Shown here: piece by piece, positions 45,079 through 58,059 of the stretch
Position numbering within the stretch: the stretch's first letter is position 1
How the letters are laid out: each line of letters opens with the position of its first letter
Assembly: GCA_000750105.3 (NCBI GenBank)
Contig: JPHH03000036.1
Span: 62,001 to 126,000 of the forward strand
Source: Tolypocladium sp. Sup5 PDA-1
Taxonomy: Eukaryota > Ascomycota > Sordariomycetes > Hypocreales > Ophiocordycipitaceae
Direction: 5' to 3'
DNA: 64,000 nucleotides
The notes under the pieces: generated by a model
What the model saw: the letters and a program-made list of their open reading frames with translations, nothing else
Database searches by the model: none
Told to the model about the DNA's origin: nothing
Translations under genes and position numbers: made by a program

Positions 45079-45706
45079 CGTGGCGGCGTCCAGCGGGATC
45101 TCGATCCCCTTTCAAGGTATCTACCTCGAGGCAAGCTTCAGCGTTGACGCGGGGAGCCGTGGCAGACTCTTTCTAGCACCGACCGCCTAGCAGGTCGATC
45201 GCATAGTCGGGCGGCGAGGGCAGACTGGCTCAAACAGCCTTCATCGACGGGCGGCGTCGTCGTCGTGGTTCGATCGTGTGCGCGCGGGCGGGTCGGACGG
45301 AGGTTGTGGCTGCAGCGGAACGTCCCAGCCGACGGAAATAAATCGGCGTCGCAAAGGTTCCTCTGAAGCCGAGGCCGGATCGCAGTCAACAGCAGCCCAC
45401 GGCGGTGCGAATGTCGAGTTCTGGCAGCCAGAAGCGGAGATGGAGATTGAGATGAGCCCATCCCCTTCCAGCGGGCTGGAGTCTGGACTCTGCCATCAGC
45501 AGTCCAGTGGCAGCCCAGCTGCTGCTGGCGCCAGCGGCACGGAACTGGTTGGTCCGTGCACCGACGTCCTCCAATGGTGGACTCGATGACCAGCTCACTC
45601 CACTAGCAACATCGAACTCGAATTCCTCGACACGCCGCAGCCGCCTCCTCCCCGCGAACCTCACGTCCGCCATTGTCTGTGGATGCGCTCTGCAGACTAG
45701 CATGTG
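45079..45706. other. Bidirectional promoter region
   Basis: 628 bp between the divergent AP-2 alpha and methyltransferase genes. ORFs here are short and unsupported. A CGACG-rich stretch lies at 45245-45330. Confidence 0.5.
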
Positions 45707-46838
45707 ATGTCAGCATGCGCGTGGCCAGCCTCAGCAATGGGCAAGGGCTGGCAGAGGTTGTCCCTGCTCAGCAGTCCCTCCCCAGCCATCAACAGCCGCC
45801 GAACATATGCGGTTCTGTCCGGCGGAGCTCCTCGATTCCAAGTCTTCAATCGACGGACGAAATGGCTCCAGAAGGAGCGCGCGGCGTCCAACCCCGAAGT
45901 GAACCGTCAAGCGGATTACCTGAAGGACGAGGTCGCCCTGAGACTCTCCGAGAGGCTGCTTGTGAGTCTGCCGCCTGCGGACCGTGTTGACCACCACCCC
46001 GCTAACACAGGTCCAGGATATCAATCGACACTTCCCCAAAGTCCTTGACCTGGGCGCCAACTCGTGCAACGTCGCGCGAGCCCTGGTTCAAGAGCACCCA
46101 GATCTCGATCCTTCCAAGCCCGCATCTCCGGCACTGGCTACTCGAATATCCGAACTCGTTGCTGCGGAATCGTCAGAGGCCCTCCTATACCGTGATGCCG
46201 ACCACGACTTCAACAAGCAACTCAACATCACTCGACAAGTTTTGGAGGATGAAGAGACAATTCCATTCCCAGAAGAGTCCTTTGACTTGGTCTTGAGCTC
46301 TCTCAGCATGCACTGGATCAACGACCTACCGGGCATCCTGTCCCAGATCAACCACGTCCTAAAGCCCGATTGTCCGTTCATCGGGGCAATGCTTGGTGGT
46401 GACACTCTTTTCGAGCTGCGTACATCCCTTCAGCTCGCGGAACAGGAGAGGAGAGGCGGCTTATCCCCTCATGTGTCTCCGCTGGCAGACGTGAGGGATG
46501 TCGGTGGTTTGCTCCAAAAGGCGGGCTTCAAGATGTTGACAGTGGATGTCGACGACATCATCGTCGACTACCCCGATACGTTTGCTTTGATGCAAGACCT
46601 GCAAGCCATGGGCGAAAGCAATGCGATTCTGGGCAGAGAGATGGGCCCTATCCGAAGAGATGTTCTCCTCGCCAACGAAGCCATCTATGGGGAGCTTCAT
46701 GGCAACCCTGACGGCTCTATCCCTGCAACGTTCAGGATTATCTATATGATTGGCTGGCGCGAAGGCACGAACCAGCCAAAGCCTCTTGCGAGGGGCACTG
46801 GAGAGGTGAACCTGAAGGACATCTTGGAAAAGAAATAG
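45707..46838 (+). CDS. NDUFAF5-like complex I assembly methyltransferase
   Basis: Class I SAM-fold protein of the NDUFAF5 family, mitochondrial, which hydroxylates an arginine of NDUFS7 during complex I assembly. 358 aa from exons 45707-45961 and 46017-46838 (or 46011 if the upstream AG is used, adding Val-Gln). N-terminus is Arg/Ser-rich with few acids, a mitochondrial presequence (SSPSPAINSRRTYAVLSGGA). Motifs: FQVFNRRTKWLQKERAASN, VLDLGANSCNVARALV (SAM loop), FDLVLSSLSMHWINDLPGIL, GGDTLFELRTSLQLAEQERR, HVSPLADVRDVGGLLQKAGF. The ATG at 45707 gives a full-length product. Convergent with ARPC5, 179 bp apart. Confidence 0.92.
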
Positions 46839-47017
46839 TTGTGCAATACCAGCCGCTACATGTTGTACAATTAAACCCAACTGTCGAGGAGGCAGGATGA
46901 CCACGTTGTCATGTACAAGTAGGATAATCATGGATGCCAATTATGGCTCCTATGTTCATTTATTCGTCTGGCGCCGTTGCTGCAAAGCATTGACGTATAG
47001 CGTAATAACTCAGTCCC

Positions 47018-47755
47018 TCAAACCCTACGCCAGTCCGTCATCGTCCGTCCAATGCAGCCCAGCCCAGCCACCTCGACGAGCTTCTCGTGCCAGCTCAACA
47101 GCACGCTCATGGAACCCGACGCCGGCTCGTTGGATACTCCTGGTCGCCCGCCGATTTGGCTGAAGCCGCCGGTTGATTGGGGGGTGACCTTTGAGGGCGT
47201 CTTCGAAGCACCTCCAGGGTGCCCCATAGCCATTCCCTTGTAGCTGCGATCGTATATTGTTAGCTTAAGGATGATGCCCCGAGGACCGAGATGACCTACA
47301 TGTACTTCATAAGCACGTCCAAACACTCGCTTCCGCCGGGTGACTCGTAGATGCCCTTGAGCAGGGGGTTCATGTCGCTCGCTTTGATGGACTGCAGGAC
47401 CTCGATGATCGTTTGCAAGTGCGCCTCCTAGTTGTTGCAACATAATGTCAGCCGTAGCTCGCGCGACAGTTGCCTGCCACGGCCCACGCGACACACGCAC
47501 CTTTGCTCCGTCCGTCCCGTTGTAAACCGGTGTCTCCAGGCACCCCCTCAGGGCACCCTCGGCGTCTCCTCCTCTCAGCAGCTGCCTGACCTGGCCCGAG
47601 AGCTGGCGCACCTCGGCTTCGGTGATCTCTGGTTGCGGGGGGTGCAGCGTCGAGGTATCGAAGTTGACGCTCGAGTCCTCGGTCAGGGCATCGATGTCGA
47701 TTGTGCGCCAGGCGTCGCTCAGCGTCGCACTGGTGTGCTGTTGGATAATTGACAT
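47018..47755 (-). CDS. arc15: Actin-related protein 2/3 complex subunit 5
   Basis: ARPC5 (p16) subunit of the Arp2/3 actin nucleator, acting at cortical actin patches. 202 aa from exons 47501-47755, 47300-47427 and 47018-47243. N-terminal DAWRTIDIDALTEDSSVNFD is the conserved start. Then QVRQLLRGGDAEGALRGCLE, EAHLQTIIEVLQSIKASDMN and ESPGGSECLDVLMKYIYKGM, where the last intron splits an Ile codon. C-terminal LLSWHEKLVEVAGLGCIGRT is conserved. A Gly/Ser/Pro-rich insert of about 30 aa precedes it, longer than in animals. Reading the first intron through would give a spurious Arg-rich middle. Confidence 0.95.
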   Translation of the reverse strand: MSIIQQHTSATLSDAWRTIDIDALTEDSSVNFDTSTLHPPQPEITEAEVRQLSGQVRQLLRGGDAEGALRGCLETPVYNGTDGAKVRVSRGPWQATVARATADIMLQQLGGALANDHRGPAVHQSERHEPPAQGHLRVTRRKRVFGRAYEVHVGHLGPRGIILKLTIYDRSYKGMAMGHPGGASKTPSKVTPQSTGGFSQIGGRPGVSNEPASGSMSVLLSWHEKLVEVAGLGCIGRTMTDWRRV

Positions 47756-50405
47756 TGTGCGCTTCGTTATACGGGGTTCTCCGGCCTTGCCGATCAGCAG
47801 ATGTGTGCGGTGGGTTCAATTCTTTGCGAGGCGGTTGACGGGGACGTGAAGCTGTATGCATCTCGCTGGATCGGAGCTGCGTCACGGATGGCGGGGTGGA
47901 TGAGGCTGACTGGACAGTGGACACTGCTCTCAGTGGGGGCTGCTAGGGAAGTACATGAAACTAGCTGCTAGTAGCGACCCCGACAAGTACTATCTTAACA
48001 GCACTAACAACAACAGTTGATTGACGATTATCGGTAGTCCGTACCATGCTACAGTTCAGCTACCTGTTGTTTACTTTCTGGTCCAATTGTATGTGTTTCC
48101 TTGCGGCTGGCCACAGTCCGTGTGAAGTCCCTTACGTGCGGAGTACTCACTCTTGTTCTTGGTGTATTGTTGACTAGCTCTGTAGACCACGATGAGAGGC
48201 TTGCCGAAAGACAGCAACTCCCGTCGGTAAAGGACAAGCTTCCGCCTCTCCCCCGCTCTGGAATATTATCATCCTGCCTCCAAACAGGTCTATCTCATGC
48301 CACCTTGGGAGTGGCAGCGTTGCTCACGACAAGGACGTTCTGGGGTATGCCTACCCTATACCCCCTTGATATTGAACCGGAGAGAGGAAGCAGGAGAATT
48401 CTATGCGCCTTCCCAGAGTATCTTGTTATAGTCATGCACAGCAGCAGGCCGCTCAAGCTTGTAACAAGAAGGAACTCGGGTTCCAATCGGCGGGCTTTCC
48501 CTTCGTTTCAGCGAGACCGTCAAAAAACTCCAACTGCCAAGTCACCCAAGTCACCCCAGGCATGTCACAACCGCATCAACACTTTTCCCGATTCGTCGAG
48601 TCATCGCCGCGTCTTCGCACAATAATCTACAGCAAAAGTCGAGGCTCATGGGGTAGGCTGAACGCAAGCTAGACCACAACGTTGTCCAACATTCACAACC
48701 CGCAATACTGACGCCAGCCCCTTGCCGTTCAGCGCAGCAGAAACCACGCCACAGCCCGATTGAACACACGCTGGCAAACCGGACGGCAGCCATTGCTTTG
48801 CGGGTACGAGAAACGGCACATGAACCGGATAGTCTTCCCGGCTCCCGAGGTCCGCTCGCAGTATGGCAATGCTGTGGTTTGGAACTTCGGACGCCCGTCT
48901 CTGCTCAGCCTGCCAGGCCTCCAACGAGACTCCAAACACGCAAGCCCTTGGAACTAGATTTGGAACCGGCAAGTCCCGCGGCCGCTGAAAAGAAGCATGA
49001 AACAATCTCTTGCGAAGCACAACAGACGCCGTGGCGGCGTGGTTCCAAGGTGAATTGAGCTGATCCTGCATGTTGAGTTTCCAGAAGACCACTTGCCTGA
49101 TTAGCGACCCTGGCACAACGTCTCCACTCGGCTGCGCAGAGACCGTTTTGGGATATTACGGATGGAAAATTTTTAAGATTAACGATGCCAATGGGCACAA
49201 AGAGCATGGCGGCGGAAGCTTTCCCCGACGGGCCACGAGGCGAGCTTCCCCTGACGATGCTAGTGGAGCCGACAGCTCAACGATGGTCTGGGGTTGCTGG
49301 CTAACGCGGAATGACGATGGTCCACAAACTGGACCTTTCACAAGAGCCCAGCCGGCACGATCCCCTTTGCTGTGATTAGGCAGCCCGCTGCTTGTCGCCC
49401 ACAAGACAACCAACCTGCAGTGCGGCCGCGTGATGGAGCAATGCCAGATCCTGGATCCTCTTTGATATCTGATCGGACGGCTGTGAGGTTCCGCCTCATC
49501 CAGATAACACGAATGACCGGGCATACCGACCGCTTGGGTGGCAACCCCATTGATGAACCTGCCCTGATCTAGGGATGCGATGGTGGGACCTCTGCACAAT
49601 GGCTCAACAGAGTACCCTTCAAGGACGGCCAAAACTTTCGTGTAATCGGGCAAACCGTGGCCTTGATTCATCTCAACCTCAAGTCAGAGCGCGCTTGAGA
49701 GCGAGACTTGCGAGAGTCATTTGTTCTTGGGCTCCCTGAAGGGGGCCTCGCCTGTTTTGCTGGCAGCGCTGCGCCAATGTTACGACGACAAGTCACCGCA
49801 ACCAATCTTGCAAGACACTCTCAACGAGTTGTCGATTGCTCAAGCGAGTCAAGTAAGACCCTGTTTCGGCCCACCTGGAACGTCGACCGTTGCTTTTGCG
49901 GAGACCCGGCATTGAGGACCGGGCGCCTGGAAGCTCTTCGCCGTCCCGCCGGGTCACCGTCCGGAACATGGATCACGAATCATTTTTTCTGTGCAACCCA
50001 GCTGCACTGTCACAAATGCTACGAGTCCTCCTTGCCGCTGGTGGTGGCTGGAGACTCCGTTCGCAAAGGACTCGTAACCTTGCAAGGTCCGTGCCATGAT
50101 CGGCTCTGCCCCTGGGCACCGGTCCATCCCATCGGATCACTTCCCCTGGCGAGCAAGGTGAGCGGAAACTGAGGCAACTGAAATGGGGCTTGAATCCAAA
50201 TCAACGACCGAGGCCTGTGCCAAAAACCGTCTGTCACATGATGGGGCCACACAAAGTTTGGGCCATTGAAATCGACGTTGAAGACCGCACGAGTCGCTCG
50301 TGAATGTGACATGGGATGAAGATGAGCAAACGCGTTCTGGCCTACATGCGATCTGGCCTACATGGCATCCACGGAGAATGTCCTGGCGACAGCCAGTCGA
50401 GAGTT

Positions 50406-50430
50406 GTACGGAGTACGGGCTACTCCGTAC
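50406..50430. repeat. Perfect 10-bp hairpin of the GTACGGAGTA motif
   Basis: GTACGGAGTA, a CGGGC loop, then TACTCCGTAC. The motif recurs elsewhere in the window without its partner. Confidence 0.8.
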
Positions 50431-53400
50431 ACGTACTTTGTGGGAAGTGTTGCCTCTAGCAGGTGCTCGGTACCGAACCGAGCAGCCAAATTGGCTTTGT
50501 TTCAATATGTCAATTGGCTGGTGAGTGACGTATCCAAAGGGACAGGCGCGTAATAACATGGGCGTCAGTGACCAGCATACGAGTAAGCCGCATGGATGCC
50601 TGCCAATTTCGCAAGCTTGGCTCGGTGAGGCGGCACACCACGTGTTAACTACGAAGTACTTCGTACATGTGTACGGGTACAGGGCAATTACCTATCTTCT
50701 GTACTCCGTACGGACGTACATCCGGAGCACATCTACAGCAGAACGACGAAGCGAAATACGGACACAAGAAATCGACAACCAAGTCAATTTGTGATGTTAA
50801 GGAGCGGAAACCTGGAAATTCAAGCATTACTGTCGCCCGGGTTCGTGGGACCCAATGGCAAACAGTGGTCTCGGTATGGACACCCCTTTCTGGACAAAAC
50901 CGTGGCACACATGCATCAACACAGTTTGCTTGGATCCCAGTCCCTAGGCCCCAGCCCCCGGGCCCCGGGCGGAACCATCCATGCCGCCCATGACTTCTAG
51001 AAGGCTTCGGTGTACCCACCTCACCCACCGCGGAACGCCACGCGTCCCGTTTGGTTGCAGACGAGACTCGGGAGCCCCTGCCAGCCATGGCAGGGACACG
51101 AAACACCAGGGTTACTGGGCTTCCAAAGTGCTGGCGAAGGAGCATCGTCAGATTCGCCCCAACGCGCCAAGAGTCCTTCAAGAACGGTCTGAGTGCTCTG
51201 GCGAGACTCCGATATTGTACGTGGAAAACCGTGAGTCCCTGGCCTTTTGCTGGTTTGCGCTGTGGACGTGGAAGCACCGGTCGTGCGTGATGAACTTCTC
51301 CGCAGAAGCTAGGCAATGACCGAAAACAACAAGGGTGAGTGGGCATACAGAGCAGAATGCAAGCACTTAACCCAATGCCAGGACATTTTTGCCGCAAGTT
51401 TGGCAAGCTGGAACCTGCGCCAGAGGGAAGAGCTCGTCTCTCGACAAAACCTGCCCATGGGAACTCGCCAGCCTCCGCCAAGTCGGGGCTGCCAACACAG
51501 TCCCGGGAAACCCTTGATGAGACTGATCCAGATGGTTGGACGCCGCGCTAACAGATCTCTGGCGATATCACCAGGCCCCATCTTGAATTTTGAATACTCG
51601 TACAGGTGCATAAGGTATGCAGATGGAGCCTGCGTCTTCTATAATTGGTTCACGGCGGTGCCACCATGTGGTTGTCGCGTGGTTCTGTACCAAGCACGGT
51701 GGTGCCTATCCGCTCGGATCAGGGAGTTGGCTCGCAATGCAAGAATATGGCATCGACTTCGTCTACTCCTTGTGTTATGTCTCCCAGACGCCGGCGGCGC
51801 AGCATGTGCTTACCCTCGGGGTACCGTGTTATTTCGGTCCTGCCCTCGGTTGTACACCCTCGTCATGAAACCTTATGCTCGACGGGTATGACACTGTCTG
51901 CCCGCGACAGTCAAAGGTTCAGACGCGACGCCAACGGTGGCCTCTCGGTGAGCGTCTGTGCCCTGAGGCAGAGCACATGGTGTGGACATGAACGAGCCGG
52001 GCTGATTATAGATTATAGTACGTCCATTAACGACGTGTTGAATGGTGCGGTTCGCCTTGGACGAAAGGCCACCCCCCCTGGCATTGAAAACGTGGACCCG
52101 AGCATGGCGTATTACCAGAATAACAATAGAAGCTGTGCCTCCCTCCTCGTACAAGAGGAAGCACACATTGGTCGCACGCTCGCATTGTTGGTCGAATCAG
52201 GCGATAAAGAACGCATATTGTTGGTCCTAGTGGCCGTCGAGACACGGACGGACGTTTGCTGTGGCAGTTGCCAGGCTATCCGTACCTATAACGGTGGGCT
52301 CCCCGGCTCACCGAGCAGCCCCAAGCCAACGCAAGGGGCGAGTCAAGCAACGGTCAGACAGACATGACGTGGGAAAAGTTTTTAGCAGGCTGGACCCTGA
52401 AGACCAACAAATGGAGGCGCAGGGCTCGAAACATGCTGAAAATGCCAGCCAGGAGCAGCAGCGGCGTGAGCTTGTGAGGTTGACAGCCTACGGGGCAAGG
52501 GCCAGATGTCACTCGGCGCTTGCTGGGATGCGGCCCGTCTGCGATTGCTGGGGACGTTGTGGATTCTGGACCAAGAATCCAAGCAGCCGGGACGAAAGGC
52601 GTGCTGGCGCTGAACGGCGAGCATTGGCCTCCGCTGCATGTGTGGCTGCCGATGGCCGAAGTTGCCCCAGAGACACGGTTGCTCGAGGGGACCTCGCAAC
52701 CTCGGAGCATGCGCCTTTACGGTCCCTGGGTCCGTCATGCGCGATGCCAACGTGTCAACCCCAGACGTTTGCCCCCAGACGTTGGCTTGGCTGGCAACTG
52801 TCTGACAAGTCACTACCGATATGTACTCCGTACAGACGACGATTCGACGGATCTTGAACGTTCTCAACTACGGATACTACAATCGCGCTTGCAACCACCC
52901 GTGGAGACACTTCCCGCCGTGCCTGGCGTTGCCCGACCCGCCAGATGGGGGAGAAGTGGCCGTACCCATTCAGGAGATGAGACGACAGCCATCGCCCCGG
53001 AGCAGCCCGCTACCGCTCCAGCTACGACGGGTACGAAGCAGACGGGGCCGGCGTATTGAAAGAGCTAATCAGATGCCACCGGGAGTCGCAACCGCGACTG
53101 CTCCGTACTTGCAAGTAGGTACGAGTACTCGGACGTACGGATAGGTGGGACGGGAGAGAAGGACAAAGGTTGCCACGAATAGTCCGCGCCGTGCGCGAGC
53201 AACAGGAGCATTGGTAGGGCGACAGCGAGCGACGTGATACAATACAATACAGACGCACGGTTGGATCGGGCGCGGGAGCGGAGCGGCTGCACCCACCCTC
53301 GACTGGGGGCGAACTTGACGAGACGGACGGGTGGCCGGATAGATGGACGGGCTGTGAGGCGGCGCACGACAGCTTACACCACGACGCTCGAATCGAGCCG

Positions 53401-54170
53401 TGCCGTCACTCCCTTGTTGGCAAACACCAGCAACCCGGCGACGGTTGATTGGCACGGGGGTGAAGCGAAGGAAACAAGTCCGACGGCTGACGGTGGCCAG
53501 CTGGCTGGCTGTCCGGTGTGGTGGAAGTCCAACGCAGGTACTCGTAAGTAAGAAGGATGGATGGCCGGGAGACGATGGATCCGCGGCCGATGATGATTTT
53601 TTCTCGTGGCCGCACGCACCAACCAACACCCGCCAGCAGGAAGCAGGCAGGCAACCGTTGAATGACTGGTTGCTTGCTTTGCTTTGCTTCGGTGGTTGCT
53701 TTGCTTGCCAACAAACAGGCTTGCCAGGGCAGCCCCCAAGGCCCCCAAGCCACCTCAAAGGCCCCCCTTTGAGTAAAAGAGTCAGTCCAGTCGGCTTCCT
53801 GAAGCAAGCACTCAAACCCCCCCGTCCAAGCGGCCCAAGTCTCTGGAGAGGAAAAGAATGGACCCCTGTCAGGCACCCGCAGCGGAAGGCGCTTGCCCCT
53901 GTTTGGGGCCGTTTGGGCTTGGCTGGAGCTGGCAGTAGCCACCCCCCAGAAATGCGTCATGGCACCCCCTAAGCTGCTAAAGCACATTGACTGGCACACC
54001 CTGCAGGCTGTGCCTGGGGCCTGCAAGACTGGCAGTGCGTTTGCCTACGGCGCCGGTGCCTGGGTACCTGCGTGGGAGCTCCACGGTCAGTGGAGAAGGC
54101 ACCGGAGCTCAGGTACCGTGCAGTACCGCGACACGGTAAGGTAGCTGAAGCATCGATGACGAGCAAACGC

Positions 54171-54197
54171 CAGCACCAGCACCAGCACCAGCACCAG
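54171..54197 (+). repeat. CAGCAC hexanucleotide microsatellite
   Basis: Four and a half perfect copies of CAGCAC. Confidence 0.85.
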
Positions 54198-54900
54198 TGT
54201 TTGGCCTGGACGGATCGGCGCCACCAGGGCGAGCCTGCTCTGCTTTGGTAGGTGCCTTAACTTACGATACCTCGCCGCTGGGCTGGACCACCTGCAGGGT
54301 CCTCCGCTGGCACCTCAGGGACCTCCATGTCGCTGACCCAAAGGAACAGCGGCCGGGTACGAACTGAGCTGGGCGGAGCTACGCGCGACATGGGTGTAGC
54401 ATGGCCTAGCTCGGCCCAGGAATTGGGAGAATGGATGCGGATACCTCCTTTTTTCCCTTCATTCCCCAGGCAGGGTCCAGGACGGGAGAAATTTCCCAGC
54501 GCCCTGGGCCGCCAGCCCACGATGAATTTTTTCTGGTTTGCAGCTGCCCAGCGCCTGCAGATGCCTCATGCAGGCCGTTTGCGCGACCACGTTTGCTTTG
54601 CCCGTGTCTGCTCGTACTGTAGCCCGTACTCGTAGTCTCGTACGTACCTTACCTTGCCTTGTAGTAGGACCGTTTGTTACAGGCATGGTACCTTGCTTCG
54701 TACGGCAAGCACAGACAACCTCAAGTTCCAGGTCCCGGCCCAGCCCAGCAAAGCAAGGCCAAACGCGGACCCCCTTCCTTCCTTCCTTCCTTGCCTCCCT
54801 CCCTGGCTAGTAATTAGGCCCTGACTCTTTCCCCAAAAGCGAGGTGACGGTTGGCTGGGTCCGTTCTTTCCTCGCTCACGTTGGGTTGCCTGCCACTGCC

Positions 54901-55772
54901 ACCAGTCTGTGTCTGTGCCTGTACAAAAGCGCCCTGCTCCCACTCCATTCCACTAGCTCCCTCTCCCTTTGATTTCCTTTCCTCTCCCCATCGTCAGCCG
55001 CCTCGGCTCTTTTTTACGCTCTTCCTTTCCGGCTTGTTTGCTTGCTTGCTTGCTTGCGCGCCTGTTCCTTCCCTCGCCTACTGTCGCGATATACTGCCTA
55101 ATAATCGTCCATCACGTCTCGCCCCTGTACGCCAGCCAGCAGCCCAGCGCCGTCGACGTCTACCAGACCCACTCGCCTGCTTCGCTCCGACAGGCGCCAC
55201 ACGCTTCTGTCTCTCTATTCAACTCCCGTCCCCTGCGACATCCGTCTTGCGCCAGCGCCAGGTACCCGTCCGCGCCTGACTGACAACCACCGCCCGCCTC
55301 GTGCGACTCATTCACCACGTCCAAGTCGCCCAACATCTGAACAGCCACGGACTACCTCGGCCCCTATCCGTCGCAGCAGCAGCAGCAAGCAACAAGACCA
55401 ACACAGCCCTCATCGCAACAAAGGTCACCTCGCGCACAGGAAAACTCCCGCAGCGCACCTACCGACCCTTCAGCTATAGATTCTCCTGCCGACAGCCTGT
55501 GACCCAGCCGAGAATCCTTCCTCTTGTACAACAAGCCGCTTGCGACAGCATCTCGCCCCGTGTAACGCCTTACCAACGCTTCGGTGCCGATTACTTCGCC
55601 TTGTTGACCACGATCTGCTCTGCCTCAGCTGCGCTTCCGAAACAGCCCAATATTATTGGCGACGCTCGCAACTGGCCGCCGATTTGGCTCCCGCCTCCTT
55701 ACCAATCCGCTTCCGCTGCCTGTCCCAGGGCAAGCTTCTTTTTACCTCGGTCGCACCACGACACCTGATCCG
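54901..55772 (+). promoter_or_regulatory. Pyrimidine-rich region and long 5' leader exon
   Basis: Long CT/CCT-rich tracts (54950-55150), as found around the transcription start of strongly expressed fungal genes, are followed by a non-recognised leader that ends at a clean GTGAGT donor at 55773. It contains upstream ORFs; the longest (55301-55768, 155 codons) resembles no family. Confidence 0.4.
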
Positions 55773-56005
55773 GTGAGTCACTGTCGCTTGATGCTATTTT
55801 CTTCCCGCTGGCCTCGCTTTTCTTTGCCGCACTCGTCGCCTCGCCCAATTCTCTGTCTTGATTGCCTTTTTCTGGTTGCTGCGTGGTCATGTATAAGAGC
55901 CGGAGCTTGGGCACCATATTGCCTGGTCACAGTGGCACCTCGGCTAACTAAGCTTCTCGACTTACAGCACACGCGCATCTCCCACACACCACGACTTCCA
56001 TCACA

Positions 56006-56101
56006 ATGATACATCAAGACTCGAGCATTTGCAACATGGGCCGCGGGGCCTATGACACGACGGGCGTTCCCAAGCCGCCGCCGAAGCCCACGCCGCGGTA
56101 A
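56006..56101 (+). CDS. 31-codon small ORF after a leader intron
   Basis: Unrecognised small ORF. A canonical intron of 195 nt (55773-55967; GTGAGT donor, GGCTAACTAA branch, TTACAG acceptor) lies 38 nt upstream. The ORF has a good context (cacaATGat), includes NMGRGAYDTTGVPKPPPKPT and ends at TAA. The spliced leader frame beginning MATLATGRRF (55656) ends at a TGA overlapping this ATG (AATGAT), which would suit reinitiation. Downstream, to about 57100, are T-rich 3'UTR-like sequences with no longer ORF. It may be a genuine micropeptide, or a uORF of a gene whose main ORF I cannot see. Confidence 0.35.
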   Translation: MIHQDSSICNMGRGAYDTTGVPKPPPKPTPR

Positions 56102-58059
56102 TGCACTCGTCAATGTGCAACGCCAGAACGAGGTGCGTGACCATCTGCGTCGCGCACCACCAACCTCGACCGGTCTTTCGGCCACTTCTATTCTTCTCTT
56201 CTGGCCTCGACGGTCTTCGACTGTACCATCACTGTATAATGCTTTCCGATACGACCTTTTCTTAATTTTCGCCTTCCTGTCGACTGTATACACCATGGCT
56301 CGGAGCCACCACTTGCGTATCAGCAGCAAGAACACCTGGAAACGGTTCACTCAAGGACTCCATGATTTGGTATTTCCAGTACACGCATGGGACTGTTTGC
56401 TTTTTTTTCAACACGGCTGAGTGCACGGCGTTCAACCATAGACGGGGAATCTCAGGGAACTTGAATTTCGTTTTTCCATTTTTTTTGCTTTTGCCAGGGA
56501 GGCCTTCTTTTCTCGTCACATTTCATCTTTTCGCGCCTCAAGACATGGATCCAAGTGCGTCAAGGGGGTGCCCACCCTCCCGGAATGCAGATCCGGCGAT
56601 TTCGCGACATGTCTGGGATCGGGCACCAACAACGGGGTTCATGTCGACAGACAACCCGCCCGCCCGGGACTGCGGCGATGACACAGAGACAAGTGCCCCG
56701 GCTGAGCAACGACTACGTCTTTTTCTTTACGGTTGTGGGATTTGGGACAGGATCACCAAAATGGGATTGGGGCTCGGAAAAAGAATGGAGTGAACGCTTC
56801 GCATATAGACTTGCTGGGGTTTGGTTTGGTTTGTTTCTTTATCTCTTTTCTATTTTGATTTCTCCTCCGTCCTTTGCTAGTTGCCGCCCTCTCGCGGGAG
56901 CGACAACTAGACAGGCGGGTGCACGGGCGCGAGGGATTCCCTCGCCCGCTGCCTGTACTTTTATCCTGTGCCAGACTGTTGGCGAGACGGCGGAGGCAAA
57001 TGAATCCGGCCAGATTGATCAGGTTCTGGGCTGGACTCAGCATGTCGGATGGATGATACCCCTTTCCTATTTAATCTCGACGCTGTATAGTATCCGTACG
57101 CGAGGATGGACCGGCTTTGAGCTTTAGAGGGAGCTATACAGTGCACTCATGGGGCAAAGAGGACAACTAGATAGCCTTTTCCTTTTTCTTTCACTCTATT
57201 AGAATAGAATCAATGGAGGCCCAGGCTGCTTACTCTAAATCATCATGCACCTTTCGCTGCCAAACTGCGAAGTCGGCAGGCCAGCCAAGTCGCACATGAT
57301 CCACGAAGGCGACTGACTGTTAGTAGGAGCCAAAGGCGAGGCGACTGGAACATCCGTTGGCATACCCGCCAGTGAACAAAGGTGAATCCAAGCTGCTGGG
57401 CACGGGTGTGGCTTGCTGAAAGGTGGGTTTCTGTACGACCACTCCATGCACGCATTCAAGTAGTACGATACCTACTTGGATACGTACGCGCACCAGTACG
57501 CGCAAATCGCGGAGAGAAACAAGTCATTGTAATCACTGAGTAGTACACGGACTTTGCCATGGCCCATGGGCATGTGGACGGGCATCCATCCCGCCGACGC
57601 GAGAGCAGTGGCTGGCATGCCGTTGATGTCGTGTTTCACACTGGCATCTCAGTCGGTCGGTGGCGTAGATTACCTGTGTACACTGACTCTCAAAGTCGAC
57701 TCGTGAGAAAACGAACGACGGGGAGGGCCTCGTGATATGCGCGTAGGTTTGCGGGCTTGCTTTGCGATGCAATGTCTGCTACGCGCCGTCCCTCCCTTCC
57801 GTCAACAAAAGAGCAATGCGCCTGGTGCCCGGTAGTCGCTTTTGGGGTCAAGTAGCTTGCTTGCATGGTGGCGAAAAAAGAATATGCAGCATCGCGGGAT
57901 CGGGCATGGTGCGGCTCCCCGTTTCTGGGATGAGAAAAGCTGCAGGGCGGCAAGTCTGCAGCAGCGGTTGATGCACTTGAAGTTGCACTGCACCACCAAG
58001 ACCACTTTGGCCCCGGTGGGGGCAATTTGACCCCCCCCCCCCCCCTTGCCGCTAATGCA
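56102..58059. other. Putative 3'UTR and intergenic region
   Basis: T-rich text (for example 56399-56500 and 56820-56875) typical of a fungal 3'UTR, then unremarkable intergenic DNA. No gene recognised. Confidence 0.4.

Larger units (their letters stand above)
47756..54900. other. Gene desert of about 7 kb
   Basis: No supported gene over about 7.1 kb. Open frames (for example 50645-51481 on -, 51316-51891 on +) are long only because GC is high; they lack starts, splice logic, domains and codon order. It holds many short GTACTCCGTAC-like palindromes, a hairpin (50406-50430) and a hexamer repeat (54171-54197). It may be the regulatory upstream region of the transcript starting near 54900, or non-coding RNA. 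Confidence 0.5.

Noticed and set aside
50645..51481. 278-codon ORF in the gene desert
   Set aside because: No recognisable motif; length is expected by chance at this GC over 7 kb.
56555..57127. 190-codon ORF downstream of the 31-codon ORF
   Set aside because: Runs through T-rich 3'UTR-like sequence and lacks domain structure.
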